This document shows positions 44,971 through 58,200 of a stretch of 64,000 nucleotides of DNA, one piece after another. Each line of letters begins with the position of its first letter. Positions within the stretch are counted from its first letter, which is position 1. A program made the position numbers and the translations under genes. The stretch is from Jaapia argillacea MUCL 33604 (taxonomy: Eukaryota > Basidiomycota > Agaricomycetes > Jaapiales > Jaapiaceae). The DNA lies in contig KL197721.1 of assembly GCA_000697665.1 (NCBI GenBank), positions 938,777 to 1,002,776 on the forward strand, written 5' to 3'. Under the pieces are notes generated by a model that saw nothing but the letters and a program-made list of their open reading frames with translations, made no database searches and was not told the origin of the DNA.

Positions 44971-46288
44971 GACATTGGAAGAACATCCTTCGTGAACGTT
45001 TCTGAAGAAAGTGGTACAGTTATTGACGGGTGAAGGAGAGAACGAAGGTTGGTGCAGACCTACTAGTCATGCCAGGTAGAAATTGAAGCTACCGGCCTGA
45101 AAACCGGAGACTGGTCGAGGAGAGACGTTGTCCGACTTGACCAAGGTCACCAACCGGCGCTTCGAGTTTGACGGTTCTGGACAAAGTGCTGAAATTGGCG
45201 CGGCAAGGAGAATTTCAGTCAGACGCAAGCACCCGCCAACTTCCCACCTCACTGGAACCATCCCAGTCTCCTACACACCTTAGTACCGGTGAAGACAAGT
45301 TTATCCAAGGGATTGTCGATACATATCCGTGTGTGCCGGGAAAGGTTGATCTCACATTGATTTCCTACAAATGCTAGCCTCGGCGTACTTTTATATCATC
45401 GATATCCTGCCAGTGTGGAATTATACATCATCTTGAACTCGCCACATCCAGTGTCCGCTACTAACTACTGAGCGTCTCGGTCATGCATAACTGAAGTAAG
45501 GAAGGTCGCACAGGCTCAGAGTGCTCTGTGCACCGAGTGTCATACCGCACCACTCTTCCCCGGCGCTGGGGATCTGGTTGCGTACACCTCTCATCCCCAG
45601 GGTTGTTAACGAGGAACTCAGGATACAACCATCTCGCACTATACCTTGATCTTTCCTCAGTTAATTGACACCCATCTGGAAGTGAGTATCTCGGACTCGC
45701 CCCATGTGTTGAATGAAGTAGTGTCGCCGGAAACTTGTCCTGTATCCAGCTTCGTCATAATTCCGGACGCTAGCTGCTCTTGGACTCAGTGATATTTACA
45801 TGCGTGTATTGCCTAGTCGTGCCACTTATAAGTCCTTGACGTTGATCCTCAGAACCTGACTGGGGGCCTCGAAGGTCTGCAGGTTGCCAATATGGCCTGA
45901 ATCTTGCAGAAAAAGTATCTAGGTGACTAGCATTGGTCACCCCTGCTCTGAGATTGAGACATTGCATGACGCCCATCACTATTCTCCTATGAACTATCAG
46001 CCCATCCAAGCATCGACTTCAAGCTTTCCTCGACAACAATGTTTCAGCCACAGATACCCAAAGAGGAAGAATGATCGGAGTCAATATAATCACCTGACTG
46101 AACGCGGTCGCGTTTGCGCCTGCCCTGAATGTTGAATTCCACGGCTAGGAATTGAAGTCCCGCCATTGAACAGTGTGGCTTTGTGAACTCTGCGCTTTGC
46201 ATCCTCGACGTTTCTTACGATCTGTAACTGATTTACTGACGCTATCATCACAGACTAACTCGCCTTTCGCGCTCGTCCCCGTCTAAGG
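44971..46288. other. Intergenic, 1.3 kb
   Basis: Lies between the F-box gene (minus) and the giant gene (plus), so it holds both promoters and probably the missing first exon of the F-box gene. No other coding signal is seen. Confidence 0.45.
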
Positions 46289-49200
46289 ATGGCGAGCCAC
46301 TCAAACTACACCGACGACCCCTCGACTTTGGGTCCTCGGTCCCCGCTTTTTGGAACCGCTACGTTTACAAGTTTGACACCTTCGGAGAGTGGATTGGAGA
46401 CTTCTAGGTATGGATATTCGTCTCGCTCAGGTGAGTCGCCTCTTTTGCACAGTGTTAGAGGCGAAGGAACTGACTCAGGGATTGAAGCAACACCGATCGC
46501 TCCATCCGACGACAACTCTGACGCATCTTCTGGCTATCATATGCGCCGCGTAGCCGTATCGCCAACACCTTCTTACACAAACACGTACACTTACACAACG
46601 AACACCGACCCGTACAACTACAGCTATTCCGACGACAACTCGATCGACGACTCGGCGGAAGTTGAGGCGGTTCTTAGCAACCTTGACGACGAACTCAGCA
46701 GAACTGAAGAAGCGCTCACAGAATGGTCATCGCGCCAATCTACTTATCCTTACACCTATTCGACCATATCTGGAACTTACTCTTCCCCGTACACAAACAC
46801 CGCTTCGTCCACTTCAGGCGCCCAATCGTCGGGGTTTACACCTACGGAGAGGGGAGGGAGGGTGTTGAGCACCATCTCAGAAAAGACCGAAAACTTGACT
46901 TCCTCTAGGCCTTCCTCAGGTTTCATTGGTACGGGCTTTCTCGGTTCAAGGCCCTTGTCCCAACACTCAAGCACGCCCACCGACGTACTTCGTCGTTCAG
47001 CACACCTCGCTGGCGGAAGAGCGGTTTCACCTTCCCCCCTCGCGAACCATGGCAGGTCCGCTACAGAGCCTGGTGGTGGGAGGTCGCATACCCCCGAATT
47101 GCCTCCTCCAGGAAGGAGGACGGGCGATTTGATCGCTTTCTTCGAGACCGGCAGAACTGCCGCTGATTCTCCTCGTCCCAGCGGACATACAAGGACTTCC
47201 TCCGCCCCTATGGGTCCTCGCTCCCCGAGCCCTTACCTCGCGAGCAACGCCGGTTATGGTACGACCACAGGATATGGCTCGACCTACACTGGATCGTCCC
47301 GACCCACTTCGACTTACGGATCATCTCCTTACAACACTATGAGTTCTCTCTTATCTCCTGCTCCGAGAGCGCCGACTTCGTTCTCCGGGGATTCAAGGTT
47401 GCAGCCCACCACGACGTCTGGGACGGTCACTGGGGCGAATAGCAATACCTACAGCAATACGTATACAGGAACAAATACCCGCACTGGAACGGGTACGGGG
47501 ACAGCGACGAATACCAATACATACAGCACTTTCACGAGTACGTTGGGTACTCCGACTTCGTCATCCGACACGATCACTGTCGGAACCCCGAGCGGTTCGA
47601 CCCTGCGTCGGCCCCATACGTCTCCTCGCTCGCCGTTGACTTCCGTGAGGAATATCGTGGCTGCTTGGAAAGATCGTACTCCCAGTGGAAGGGATAAAGA
47701 GAGGGGAAGATCTGGAGGAAAAGAGTCGTCTAGTGAGACTACGCCTTCTGCTCCTCGAGGAGCGAGAGGCGAAGGGTTATTCAGCTTGAGGAGGCGAGCT
47801 GAGAGGAACGAGAGGAGACAGAGTGGTGGAGATGGAAATGGCGGGCATATGACTCCGAGGAGCTCCAGTGGTAGTTTTGCGGGAGGCGCTGGGATGCTTC
47901 CTGCCAACTTTGATTTGGCAGAGCTGGGTGTTCGTGCAAGTCAAGAGGTGAGTTACCTTTTATTTCATCTTTTAAATATTTATTTTACTGATTATTATCG
48001 ATCGAACCTTAACCTAACTTGCAGCCTGTTCGAATCGGACTCTTGTGGTACCTCAACGTTCACGCTCCTCCTCCGTACCGATGGCAACGATGCCAAGCTC
48101 TCCTCTATCCTCATATGCTCCTACTCTCCTGGATTGCTCCAGGTGGAGGAAGGGGTATCGTGACACTCGACCTGTTGAATTGCACGGAAGTCAGGAGTGT
48201 GCCGACCCCCGTACATCCGAGCGCCAAAGATGACATTGGGACTATTGCTGCGAGGACGCAGAGCCAGAATGCGAACGTTAGTGGTGGAGACCTCGGAGAA
48301 ATGGGTTTGATGGAGACGCTATGTCCGTTCCAGTTGTTGTATGGGGATGGAATCGAGAGACTTGGTGCTGAGAGCGCGAGAGAGAGGGTTAGATGGGTTA
48401 GCGCTATATGGTGCATTTCGTTTTTCGTTTTCGTCCTGATCGCAGAACTGACTGGTTGGTTCATAGGGAGGCCTTGGATCGTTCGGTTACGATCCCCGAC
48501 CGTTCGGACAGCAGGTCACCCACAGGGTCTATTCGTACCATTCGCTCCCAGACGAGTACCGTTAGTACGCAATCGACGGCTTCGGGTTCGGCCCTCACTT
48601 CCTACATTCCTCCCATGGAATCGATCCCCGACCTGTCCGATCTACAATCGATCTCTGGTACTTCCTCGTATACCGGAACTGGATACGGACACACCACCCT
48701 TTCACGAGCTCCATCTCTTACTTCGACCACCTTCCCGACTCGAACTCGCGCGACGGACGATGCTGCTGTGTCCAGAAACACCTACTTGTACCCCGGTGAC
48801 CCCCGCGTTATCGCTCCGAGTAGGAGCAGCTCGATCAGGAGGACGAGTTCCATGACAGATTTGGACGAAGAGTTTGCTAGCGCCGTCAGGAGGGCTAGGG
48901 ATGCTCGACCTGGACTCGGTTTCGGGTTGAGCTTGGTTGCTGGTGCGAACGTTGATGGAAGTCCTGTCACGATCAGCAGTGGACCGAGATTGAGTGGAGA
49001 TGTGAGAGTCACGCCTCCACCTAGTCCGAGGTCGAGGAGCAAGTCTCGCAGTCGGGCGGCGAGTTCGATTGGCGGGAGCGAGTTGTCGGATGAAGGGTTC
49101 TTTACCGCTGGTTCTAGGACGAGCTCGGACTCCCGGGCGTCGAGTTTCTTCTCGACGCTGTCGTATACAGACTCGAGGGAACCAACCACATCTACTGACC

Positions 49201-52200
49201 GGACTGTTACGGGATTGGGAGTCACGTCTGGCTCAGGAACCAATATTGTCCCGTCGACTTTATCGTATCGACGCACAGATTCTGCCTCCTTCCTAGGCGA
49301 TTCGCACACCGGGAGTGGCCCTCAAACGTCGGACGCGTACACTCCTGCCTCACCATCGAGAAGTACGGCTACTAGGTCCAGGAGGCTTTCTGGAAGAGCT
49401 AGTTTGAGGACGTTCTCGAGTGGATATTCCTACCCCAGTATCGAGGATGAGAGCTCGGACAAAGAAAATACGGATGATTATACTCAGTCGGGAACTCGTT
49501 CGACAGGTGGTTGGACGACTGGGTCCTGTTCATGTTCTTACACTGGGTCTTGTTCGACCTGCCGATCTACCTACTCGTCTCGATACACCCCTTCAGCACC
49601 TCGAACCGAGCTGCCTACGGAAGAGGAAGAAGATCGAACCCCACCGCCGAGCTCTCACGGCTCACCGCCTACGATTCCTTCATCGTTGGATTATGCGACC
49701 GCTGAAGTATGTTCGACCGAGTACGAGACTGCCGAAGTGTGCTCGACGGAATTCAGTACAGCCGAGGTATGCACAGAGAGGATGACGGAGTTCTCGACCG
49801 CCGATGTTTGTACTGAGAGGGAGACGGAGTTCTCCACTGCGGAGGTATGCTCGACGGAACCCGAGACCGAGTATGACACTGCGAAGTGCGTCTGTGTCCC
49901 TGTACCGTCAGTGACGGAGGAAGAGGTTGAAGAGAGTGTCGAGGAAGAGGAGGTTGAACATGCTCTTGAGGACCGGAGGCTAGAGGAGCCTGAGGAGCCT
50001 ACGCCCGTGGTCGTAGTCCCAGTGGAGGAATATTCCGACGAGGAAGAATCTGAGGAGGCTGAGGTTGCGAGTATCATGTCGCCGCCCTCTGAGATCCCGA
50101 CCATCCCTTCCACGCTGGAGACGGAGAGCGAAATTTACCCCGAGGAAGTTCCTCTCCCTCCTTCGACTTACAGTCCCTCTGTCCCGTCCACGGAGCTCCT
50201 TTCACTCGAGATATCGGAGCCATCGTCCATGTCGTCTCCTTCAGAGATCACCATATCCAGCCCTGAAGAGTCGACTGAAGTGTCCGTCATAAGCCCGTCT
50301 CCCTCCATGCCCATAGCCTCGATTCCAAGCAGTCCTATGACCCTCTCGATGTCGATCCAAACCGAGTCCTCAATCACACCGACTCCGACCGAACGGACTC
50401 CCAGTGTTGTCTCATCTTCGCTCTCTGTTTCGCAACCTACTCCAGCCACTCCGTCGATTCGAGAGTCTCTGTGGGCACCGGAGAGTGACGAATCATATGA
50501 GTCCTCTGTTTTGCAGGCCTCGCCGTCCATTCGCTCGCTTGCGGTTCCGGAAGGCATGGACGCCTCTTACGATACGTCGTTTTTGCGACCGAGTGGCTCC
50601 ATCATATCAACCGAGGTTCTGGGGAGGCTCACTCCCATCACTGAAGTACCGTCTTCCATCACGCCCTCGTCGCCCACTTCTATCACCGCAACTCCCGACT
50701 CTGTGTCGACGCCAACCTCCGTTGTCACACCAACTCTGACTACGCAGTCTTCAGTGACGGTTACCAGGACACCGTCCTCTGTTTCGACTGCCTCGAGTAT
50801 CTCAATGCGATCCTCTGTTTTCGATGCTCGGTCGTTATATGACTACGAGATAAGCGAGCCTTCGGAGCTATCACTCTTGTCAACACATCGTTCACCTCCT
50901 TCGCCCGTATGGAGAGCTGTAGGTCTGTTCTTTCTCTGAAGCGTTCTTTTATTGATATACACCTTTTTTAGTTTTCGCCGGCTATGGTTCCATTGCCCCG
51001 CTCACCAGCACCTTCGACGAGCAGCATCTCTATCGGCGGTCCCGCAATGCCTTCGCCCATCGTCGCTGCACCTCCCTTTCCCGTGCCCTCGGTGCAGCTT
51101 CCACCCGTGATCTCCTCCCCAGCTCCACGAGAAGCCGCGGTCCCTCTGCCTCCGCTGGTAGTTGTAGATGCTGGACCTCAGCCAACCGTCGTCCCTCCTT
51201 TGCCACCTCCGAGCGGTCCTGCTGCCCCTTCGGTTACCATGAGCGTTAGCATCAGCACTCCGGAGTCCAACATACCTTCTATTCACTCGGATTTAGAGAC
51301 GGTTATGTCAGAACCGCGAAGTGAAATTTTAACCCACGATGTGAACCGGCTCCTCCAATTCATTCATGACATCGATCAACACAGAATGGACGAGACGAGG
51401 GAAATCACCGATACCGTCAGGGACATCAGGACCAGGCTGATCGATTTGACAGACTTTATGCACAATATGCCTCACCCAGAGGTTCCTCCGCCTGTCCCCC
51501 ATAAGGACCGTTCTGCTGGGAGATCAAGTCCTACTTCATCCGTTTTCTCGACACCCAGAGGTCCGCGACCTCCCTCCAGACAGTTGACAGTACCTCCCTC
51601 TATAACACCACGGCCACGCCGACGCCCCAGCCCCATCCAACTCTCTCCGCCACCAATGAGACCTTCCTCTCCTAGTAGCCTGAGCAGTTCCGTTTCCTTC
51701 TTGTCGTCGCCCCATTCGGATGACTTCAGTTTGATGGAGTCGGAGTCGTATCCTATGAGGGCATCTTCGCCATCAATGGAATCGGAGATTTATATACCAG
51801 GCCCCCCCTCCCCGTCTGTTCCGTTGGAGACGCCGAGTTCACCTTCACCTTCACCTTCACCTTCACCTTCACCTTCACCCCCACCGTCGCCGTCAATACT
51901 GGCCCCTGAATCAGAGAGCCCATCAGAGTCGGTATCTGTGACAGTGTCGCAGAGTATTTCGGATATTTCGGAATCCATATCTGAAACTGTTTCTGAACCG
52001 ACGCAATGGTCCGTCTCGTCCTCATCGCCAACATCTGGCACGTATCTGTCGGACACGTCGCCCTCCATCTCAATGGCATCGCCTCCGCCCGCGTCGCCTG
52101 TATCCACACTCCCTCTACCGCAATCTCCCTTACCACCGTCTCCCACATCAGAGTCGTCGGGTCATACAGCACGTCCTCGGGAACCATCTGTCGCCCTGAG

Positions 52201-55200
52201 TGACCTGCGGAGTTTGTTGGAACATTTGAGGGAGCAAACTACTGCCCTATGGGATGGGCAAGTCTCCACCAACCATATGTTGGACCAGCTTCGTGAGCGT
52301 CAGCAAGTTGTCCCCGAGATTGCTGATTGCTGTGAGAAGATGCGCCGGATCGAGGATTTGTTGGCGCGCGTACTAGATCAACTTCAACAACCGCCACCTA
52401 TGCCACCTGCACCCGAATCCACATACATCTCGCCGTCCGAGACGGATTCCGAACTGGACATCTTGCGACAGCGATGGGCTGATATGAGGGCCGAGCATGA
52501 AGGACCTCCACTTGTCCACCCTACTCCTGTTCGCGCTGGTCCACCACTAGATCTCGACCAACAACTGGCCGACCTCCTTGGAGCGGCTCCTCAGCTTCAG
52601 CTGCCCGCAGTTCAGCCACCTCCGCCTCTAGTACCATTTGTATATCGACCTGTGCCGAGTCGCCCCAGGAGCATCAGTCCCACCATTGTATCAGATATGC
52701 CACCTCGGCCGCCCACCTTCCCGTTGACGCGCGAGCGTGTGATCTTTGAGCCATACCAACGCCCTCCTCGAAGAGCCCCAAGACCTCCCCGTCGTGGACC
52801 AAGGCCTCCAGACCGAGTACCTGCGGGCCCCCTTCAGCCCCCTCCTCCCACAATCCCAGTTGTCCCCTCGGAGGGCGTTTCGGTCTATGATGAAGGCGTC
52901 TCTCAGCAACAACCTCCTGCCACGGAAGGTGCGTTCGCTCCCGATTTCTTGGACTCCGTCCGAGCCTTGCGAAGACAACGCCATCCTGATACGGCCCCTG
53001 ATGGTTTCTTCCGCGGTGCATTAGGCGTAGGGGTAAGTTTGCCCCTTCATCCCGTGAATTTCTTGTCTCATGTGTTTCCTCTTAATGTAGAGGCCGCCTT
53101 CAGCACCCCCTGCGATTCGCCCTGAAGAACCACCCGGCCCTGAGAGCTGGTATACCCACCCGCAGGTTTGTAGGACCTTCGATTATATACCGCCCTACTA
53201 ATCATCATCTAGGATCACGTCGGTGCACCTCAATTGCCTCAGGGACCCGCTGGCGTTGTTCCGCCTGTCGGGATCACGACAGGTGCCGCTGGCTTTACGG
53301 GTGTTCCTCCCATGCAGCCCCCACAAGTGAGCACACAGCCTTCTCATCTTCTTTGGCTACTAGAGTTATAAGTTTAGGCCGTTCTCAACTTACCACAACT
53401 GGGTGATATACTAACTCTACTGAGGGTAGGGTATATGTTTCCTCTTGTTCGCCTCGAGACTGACATCTTGTGTAGGATAACCGTCTCGCTCAGGTGGCTT
53501 CCATCCAACAGCAGCGCGAAATTATGAGGTATCTCCGAGGGTTGAATGGGTGGTTGGAGCGTGATGTTCACGACCGTCAGGCCGAGTTACGGGGGGTATC
53601 TGACCGCGTCGATCAGCTCCACGATGACATTGACAGACTTGGGAGGGGAATGCCCAGTGGTATGTGGTTTTATATTTTCCCATTTTGTATTGCTCATGGC
53701 TGGCTGCATAGGCCAAGGTCCGGTCATCCCCCCACCTCCCATGTTTGTCCAACAACCAGCTCCCGCACAGCAGTCCGGCCCAGGAGCCACTTACATTGTC
53801 CCCCCTCTTCCTCCTGCGGGGATACAACAAACTCCCATTTATGGACAACAGCAGCCATACGGTGGCCCGCAGGGTGGGCCCGTCATTCCTCCCGTCATTC
53901 CGGGTGGCGGTCCTCCTCAAGTGACAATCATTCAGCAGGGCGGGACGCCCTCTCCATCCTACTCTCCTGTAATTCCAGAGAGTTATGGTTCCTCCCATGC
54001 CGAAGGGCCAGTTATCCCACATGAACGACCCTATTCCCGTTATGATGATCGTGGCCGCAGACCAGAGTCCCATCAGTATCGCCCTGGAGAAGAGCCTGAC
54101 GAGCCTTATTATCCGTCAGATGACCACTCAGCTGCTGATAGCCTCCATATCATCCCACCACCGGGAGGGGCCCCGCAGGGTATGCAACCTCCCATCGTTA
54201 TCCAAGCACCTCAACAGCCGCCTACAATTTTCCACGTACCTGGGAGCCCCTCATCCAGTTCCACTTCCAGTGCTACCCGCCGCCGACGACATTACGAAGT
54301 CACTCCAAGCACTCACACTCACAGGACCCAACACTCGGAGCCGGTTCCCCAGGTGGTTATACAAGCACCTTCCCACTCGCAGCGATATAGCCCCCCCGTT
54401 CTCCATGTTCCACGGCCAGAGTATGAGTCGCGCCCACAGTCGGACCGCCGAGATGAAGGATATCCATCCCAACAACCCATAATTGTCAGCACGCAACCGC
54501 AGCAGGGTCAAGCACCGTACATGACTGCGCTACCACCTTCGCAGCAGCAGCCTATCATCATCCAGCCACAGGTACTTCAACCGGCACCAGTCATGGAGAT
54601 TCCTGAAAGCTACACGACCCATTCCTCGCCACGATCCCCACCAGTGGTCATCAGGGAAAGCTCTCCATCGAGACACACATCGAGGCACACTCCTCCACCT
54701 CTGATCATCTCTGCTCCTCCTCCTGAGCACGCCCCGACTATTTTTGTCCCGGGAACTCACCGTACTGGTTCTCCCGTGCCCCCGGCTCAAGTCATCATCG
54801 AAGATCGTTCCCGAGATCGCTCACGTTCGCCTTACCGGCGAAGGGGACATGGTCGAGGTGATTCATATTCACGTGGTGATTCCTACTCACCTCATCGTCG
54901 GCGAAGGAGGCACAGGAGCTCCTATTCTCCCGATGAACGCTCATATTCCCCTCATCGAAGGAGACCCAGGCGTGGTGACGAAGATCCGCATTCTCGCCGT
55001 GAATACTCTCCTTCGAGGAGACGCAGACACGGGGATGAAGGATCCCAGTCGCCTCGAGACTACTCACCCTCTCGTGGCCATCGGAGGCCGCAGTCTCCCC
55101 GAGATGGTTCTCGATCTCCGCGGAGACTGAGTCGTCGTCACGGTGCGCCCCACCGTCATAGGGAGGGTTCTCCTTCAGGTAGACCGTACACAGAGGGTGA

Positions 55201-58200
55201 CCATCCTGGATCTCCGTCGTATCGACCAGGGTCACCTTCCTATCCTGAAGGTCATCATCCTTCTCGCAGAGGTCGACATCCTGGGTACGAAGAAGGTTCT
55301 CCCTCACCTTCGGAGTCCCCAAGTCCCCCGCACCAGACTGTGATCATACGAAGGCGTCGGTCCCGTGCGCCTGGCGAAGCCCCCCGTACTCATTTTGTGG
55401 ATAGGCATGGACGCACAAGGTCTCCGCACCTTTCAGATCACATTGAAGCTATCCTGCCTCATCACCCTGATCTCCGCAGGCGAGCTCATTCGCCTCCTCG
55501 GGACAGTCGATTACCATCTCCCACTCCCGTAGTCTTTGAAGGAGAACACAGTCCCGCATCTCATCCTCACCATCCCGAAACGCATGACTTTGAACATGGC
55601 CATAGTCCTTCTCCGACACCCATCGTAGTGCACGTTCCACCTGCATCTGGACGTCCCCCTCGTGAGCCATCCTGAATTTCTTCCTCTTGCATATCCCCTG
55701 ACATGTTTTTTAGACCGAGCCGATGATCCTGGACATCTGGGCCACCGAATCTCACATTCCCCCACAATCATCCACCCTCCTGGGCACCTTGAAGGTAGTA
55801 GCGAGGGACATGAAGTATACCCTCACCCACGTAAGCCTGTTTTTCTTTCATATCCGGATTCAGACTCAGCGCCTCTTATCCAGCGTACGAGCCTCCTCCG
55901 ATGAGTGTGGGTCGTCCTATGAGCTCAAGGACGCACTTGGACAGCGAACTACGCAGATATCCCTCCACGGCTCCAGTATATCCTCGACTGCCTGCTGAAC
56001 CCCGTTATGGGGAGGAGGATCGAGGTGATAGACACCCCAGTAGAACTCCTTCTCACCCTCGACATGATGATTTAGAACGCAGCGAGGCTCCCAGTCGCGC
56101 CGGTACTGTCGGTCGCGCGCCTTCTCATCGGCGCTACGAGGAGGAGGACCGTGGTAGTCCTCCAGTGAGTCGAGCGGGCACCGTGGTCCGCGCGCCCTCT
56201 CAGCGTCATTTTGAGGAGGAGGAAGGGACTTTACCTCCGTCCCGTGTCCCATCTCAACGTCGTCATGGGGAACCTGAAGATATTGGACCACCAGGCCGCC
56301 TACCATCACAACGTCGTTCCGAAGAGGATGTCGGTGACCGACCACCTGGCCGCCTACCATCACAACGTCGCTCCGAAGAGGATGTCGGTGCCCGACCACC
56401 AGACCGTGTGCCGTCGGAGCGCCATCCCGAAGAAGATGTCGGTGTTCGACCCCCAGGTCGTGTACCATCACAACGTCGTCCCGAATATGCCGATTTCCCA
56501 CCCCCTGGCCGTGTGCCATCGCAACGTCGATCTGAAGAAGAGGAACCTCACACGGGCCCAGAGGGACAGTACGGGGACCAAGGAACGGAGGAGTATTATC
56601 CTCCTTCAGAGCACTTGCCACCTCGCCCGGATTATGGAGAAGGAGAGCCAAGAGCCGAAGAGCCAGCTGATGCTGGTGCTCGACCTTTACCTGGTGCCCC
56701 TCCCCCTAGAGCGGAAATGCCCAGGTCGGAGATGGGTCCGAGCCCCGCGGCTACCTATGTTCCACCTCCCCATCCCCCATCCGATCTGGGTGATCTTGCT
56801 TTCGCAGAAGCCGAAAGAGAGCGCCAGGCCCGATTTGATGATCTCGAGAGGCAGATTGCCGATGCAGCTCAGGGAGCCGCCCATGCAGAGGATAGACGAG
56901 AGAATGATTTCCGCGCACACGAGGACGAACGGGATCGTATCTTTATCGAGAATGAGGAGAGGAGAGACCAAGAAGCTGCACAGCGCAGGGATGAACTACT
57001 GCGTCACCTCGAACGTCCTGTTGGAGCCATTCCCCATGTCGTGCCCGTTGAAGCCCCTGCGGGTGATACTCACTCTATCGCAGATTCTCTTCGCACGGTT
57101 GCCCAGGATGCGGCTGCTAGACATGCCGCCGATCTTATGGATGTCGTGGCACGCGAACGAGAGGAGTTGGTACGTGAGCGAGAGGCAGCGGAACAGGAGA
57201 GAGAGCGACTTCGTGCAGAAGCTGCAGCAGAGCGGGATCGTGCCGAAGAAGCGCGAGAGGCAAGGATTCGGGAGTTGGAGGAAGAACTTTCAAAAGCTCG
57301 TGCTGATCTGGAGAATGAGCGTCAGCAACGAGTCACCGAAGAAGCTGAGAACCGAGAAAGAGAGCGACAAGAAAACCTCGAACGCGACGAGCTTGTTCGA
57401 AACCAGCTGGGCGATGTCACCAACATAGTTCAGGAGAACCGGGATTGCTGCAACGAAACGAAGGAGGCGATGAACCAGCGCTGGGAGGAAAAGCAGGAGA
57501 GAAGGGCTGCCAAGGACGCTCAGATGCAAGACCTCCGTGACATGGTGAATAGGATCATGGAAGATCGTGAAGCTGAACGGCTTCGAGCAGAAGAGGAGAG
57601 AGCTGCTGCTGAGGCGAGACCTGGTATGTATATCTCGTTTATCATCGTGGGCTTGCGCTCAAACTTTTCGCAGGAATTGAACGTGTTCTGGAGGAGCTCG
57701 CGAGACAAAATGCTGAGCAGCGAGAATTGCTCAACGCCATGGCAGATGGTGAGGAAATTATTACATTTGTCTCGGACTCAGGGATACTCATAAATGAATA
57801 GGTTGGCGGGCCGACAGTGCAAGACAGCACGAGGAGACTCTCAATGCCGTCAGAGCTACTGCTCAAGAGCAAGTCCCCTTCAACGTGCAAGGCGTACGTT
57901 TTTATCCCCCTTGATTCTTCTCGCTCGGCTGATCATCTTCCACATCTTCGATAGTATCTCGATGAGTTCAGCAAAGCTTTGGCATCAGAGGTTCGCATGC
58001 TGCTTGGTGAAGTCGGCAGGCTCTACAATGAAAAGCGCGCTATCATGGCGTACGTTTCGATTCTTTTGACGATCTCGTGTCTTTTTGTCTCATCAATTCT
58101 TCCGATATAGTGAGATGGGTATGTTGCTCACCATGCGCAGCAAATACGGCCCTGGTGGTGAATTCGATCCCGATTGGTACGCATCCCTGGGCATTCCTTT

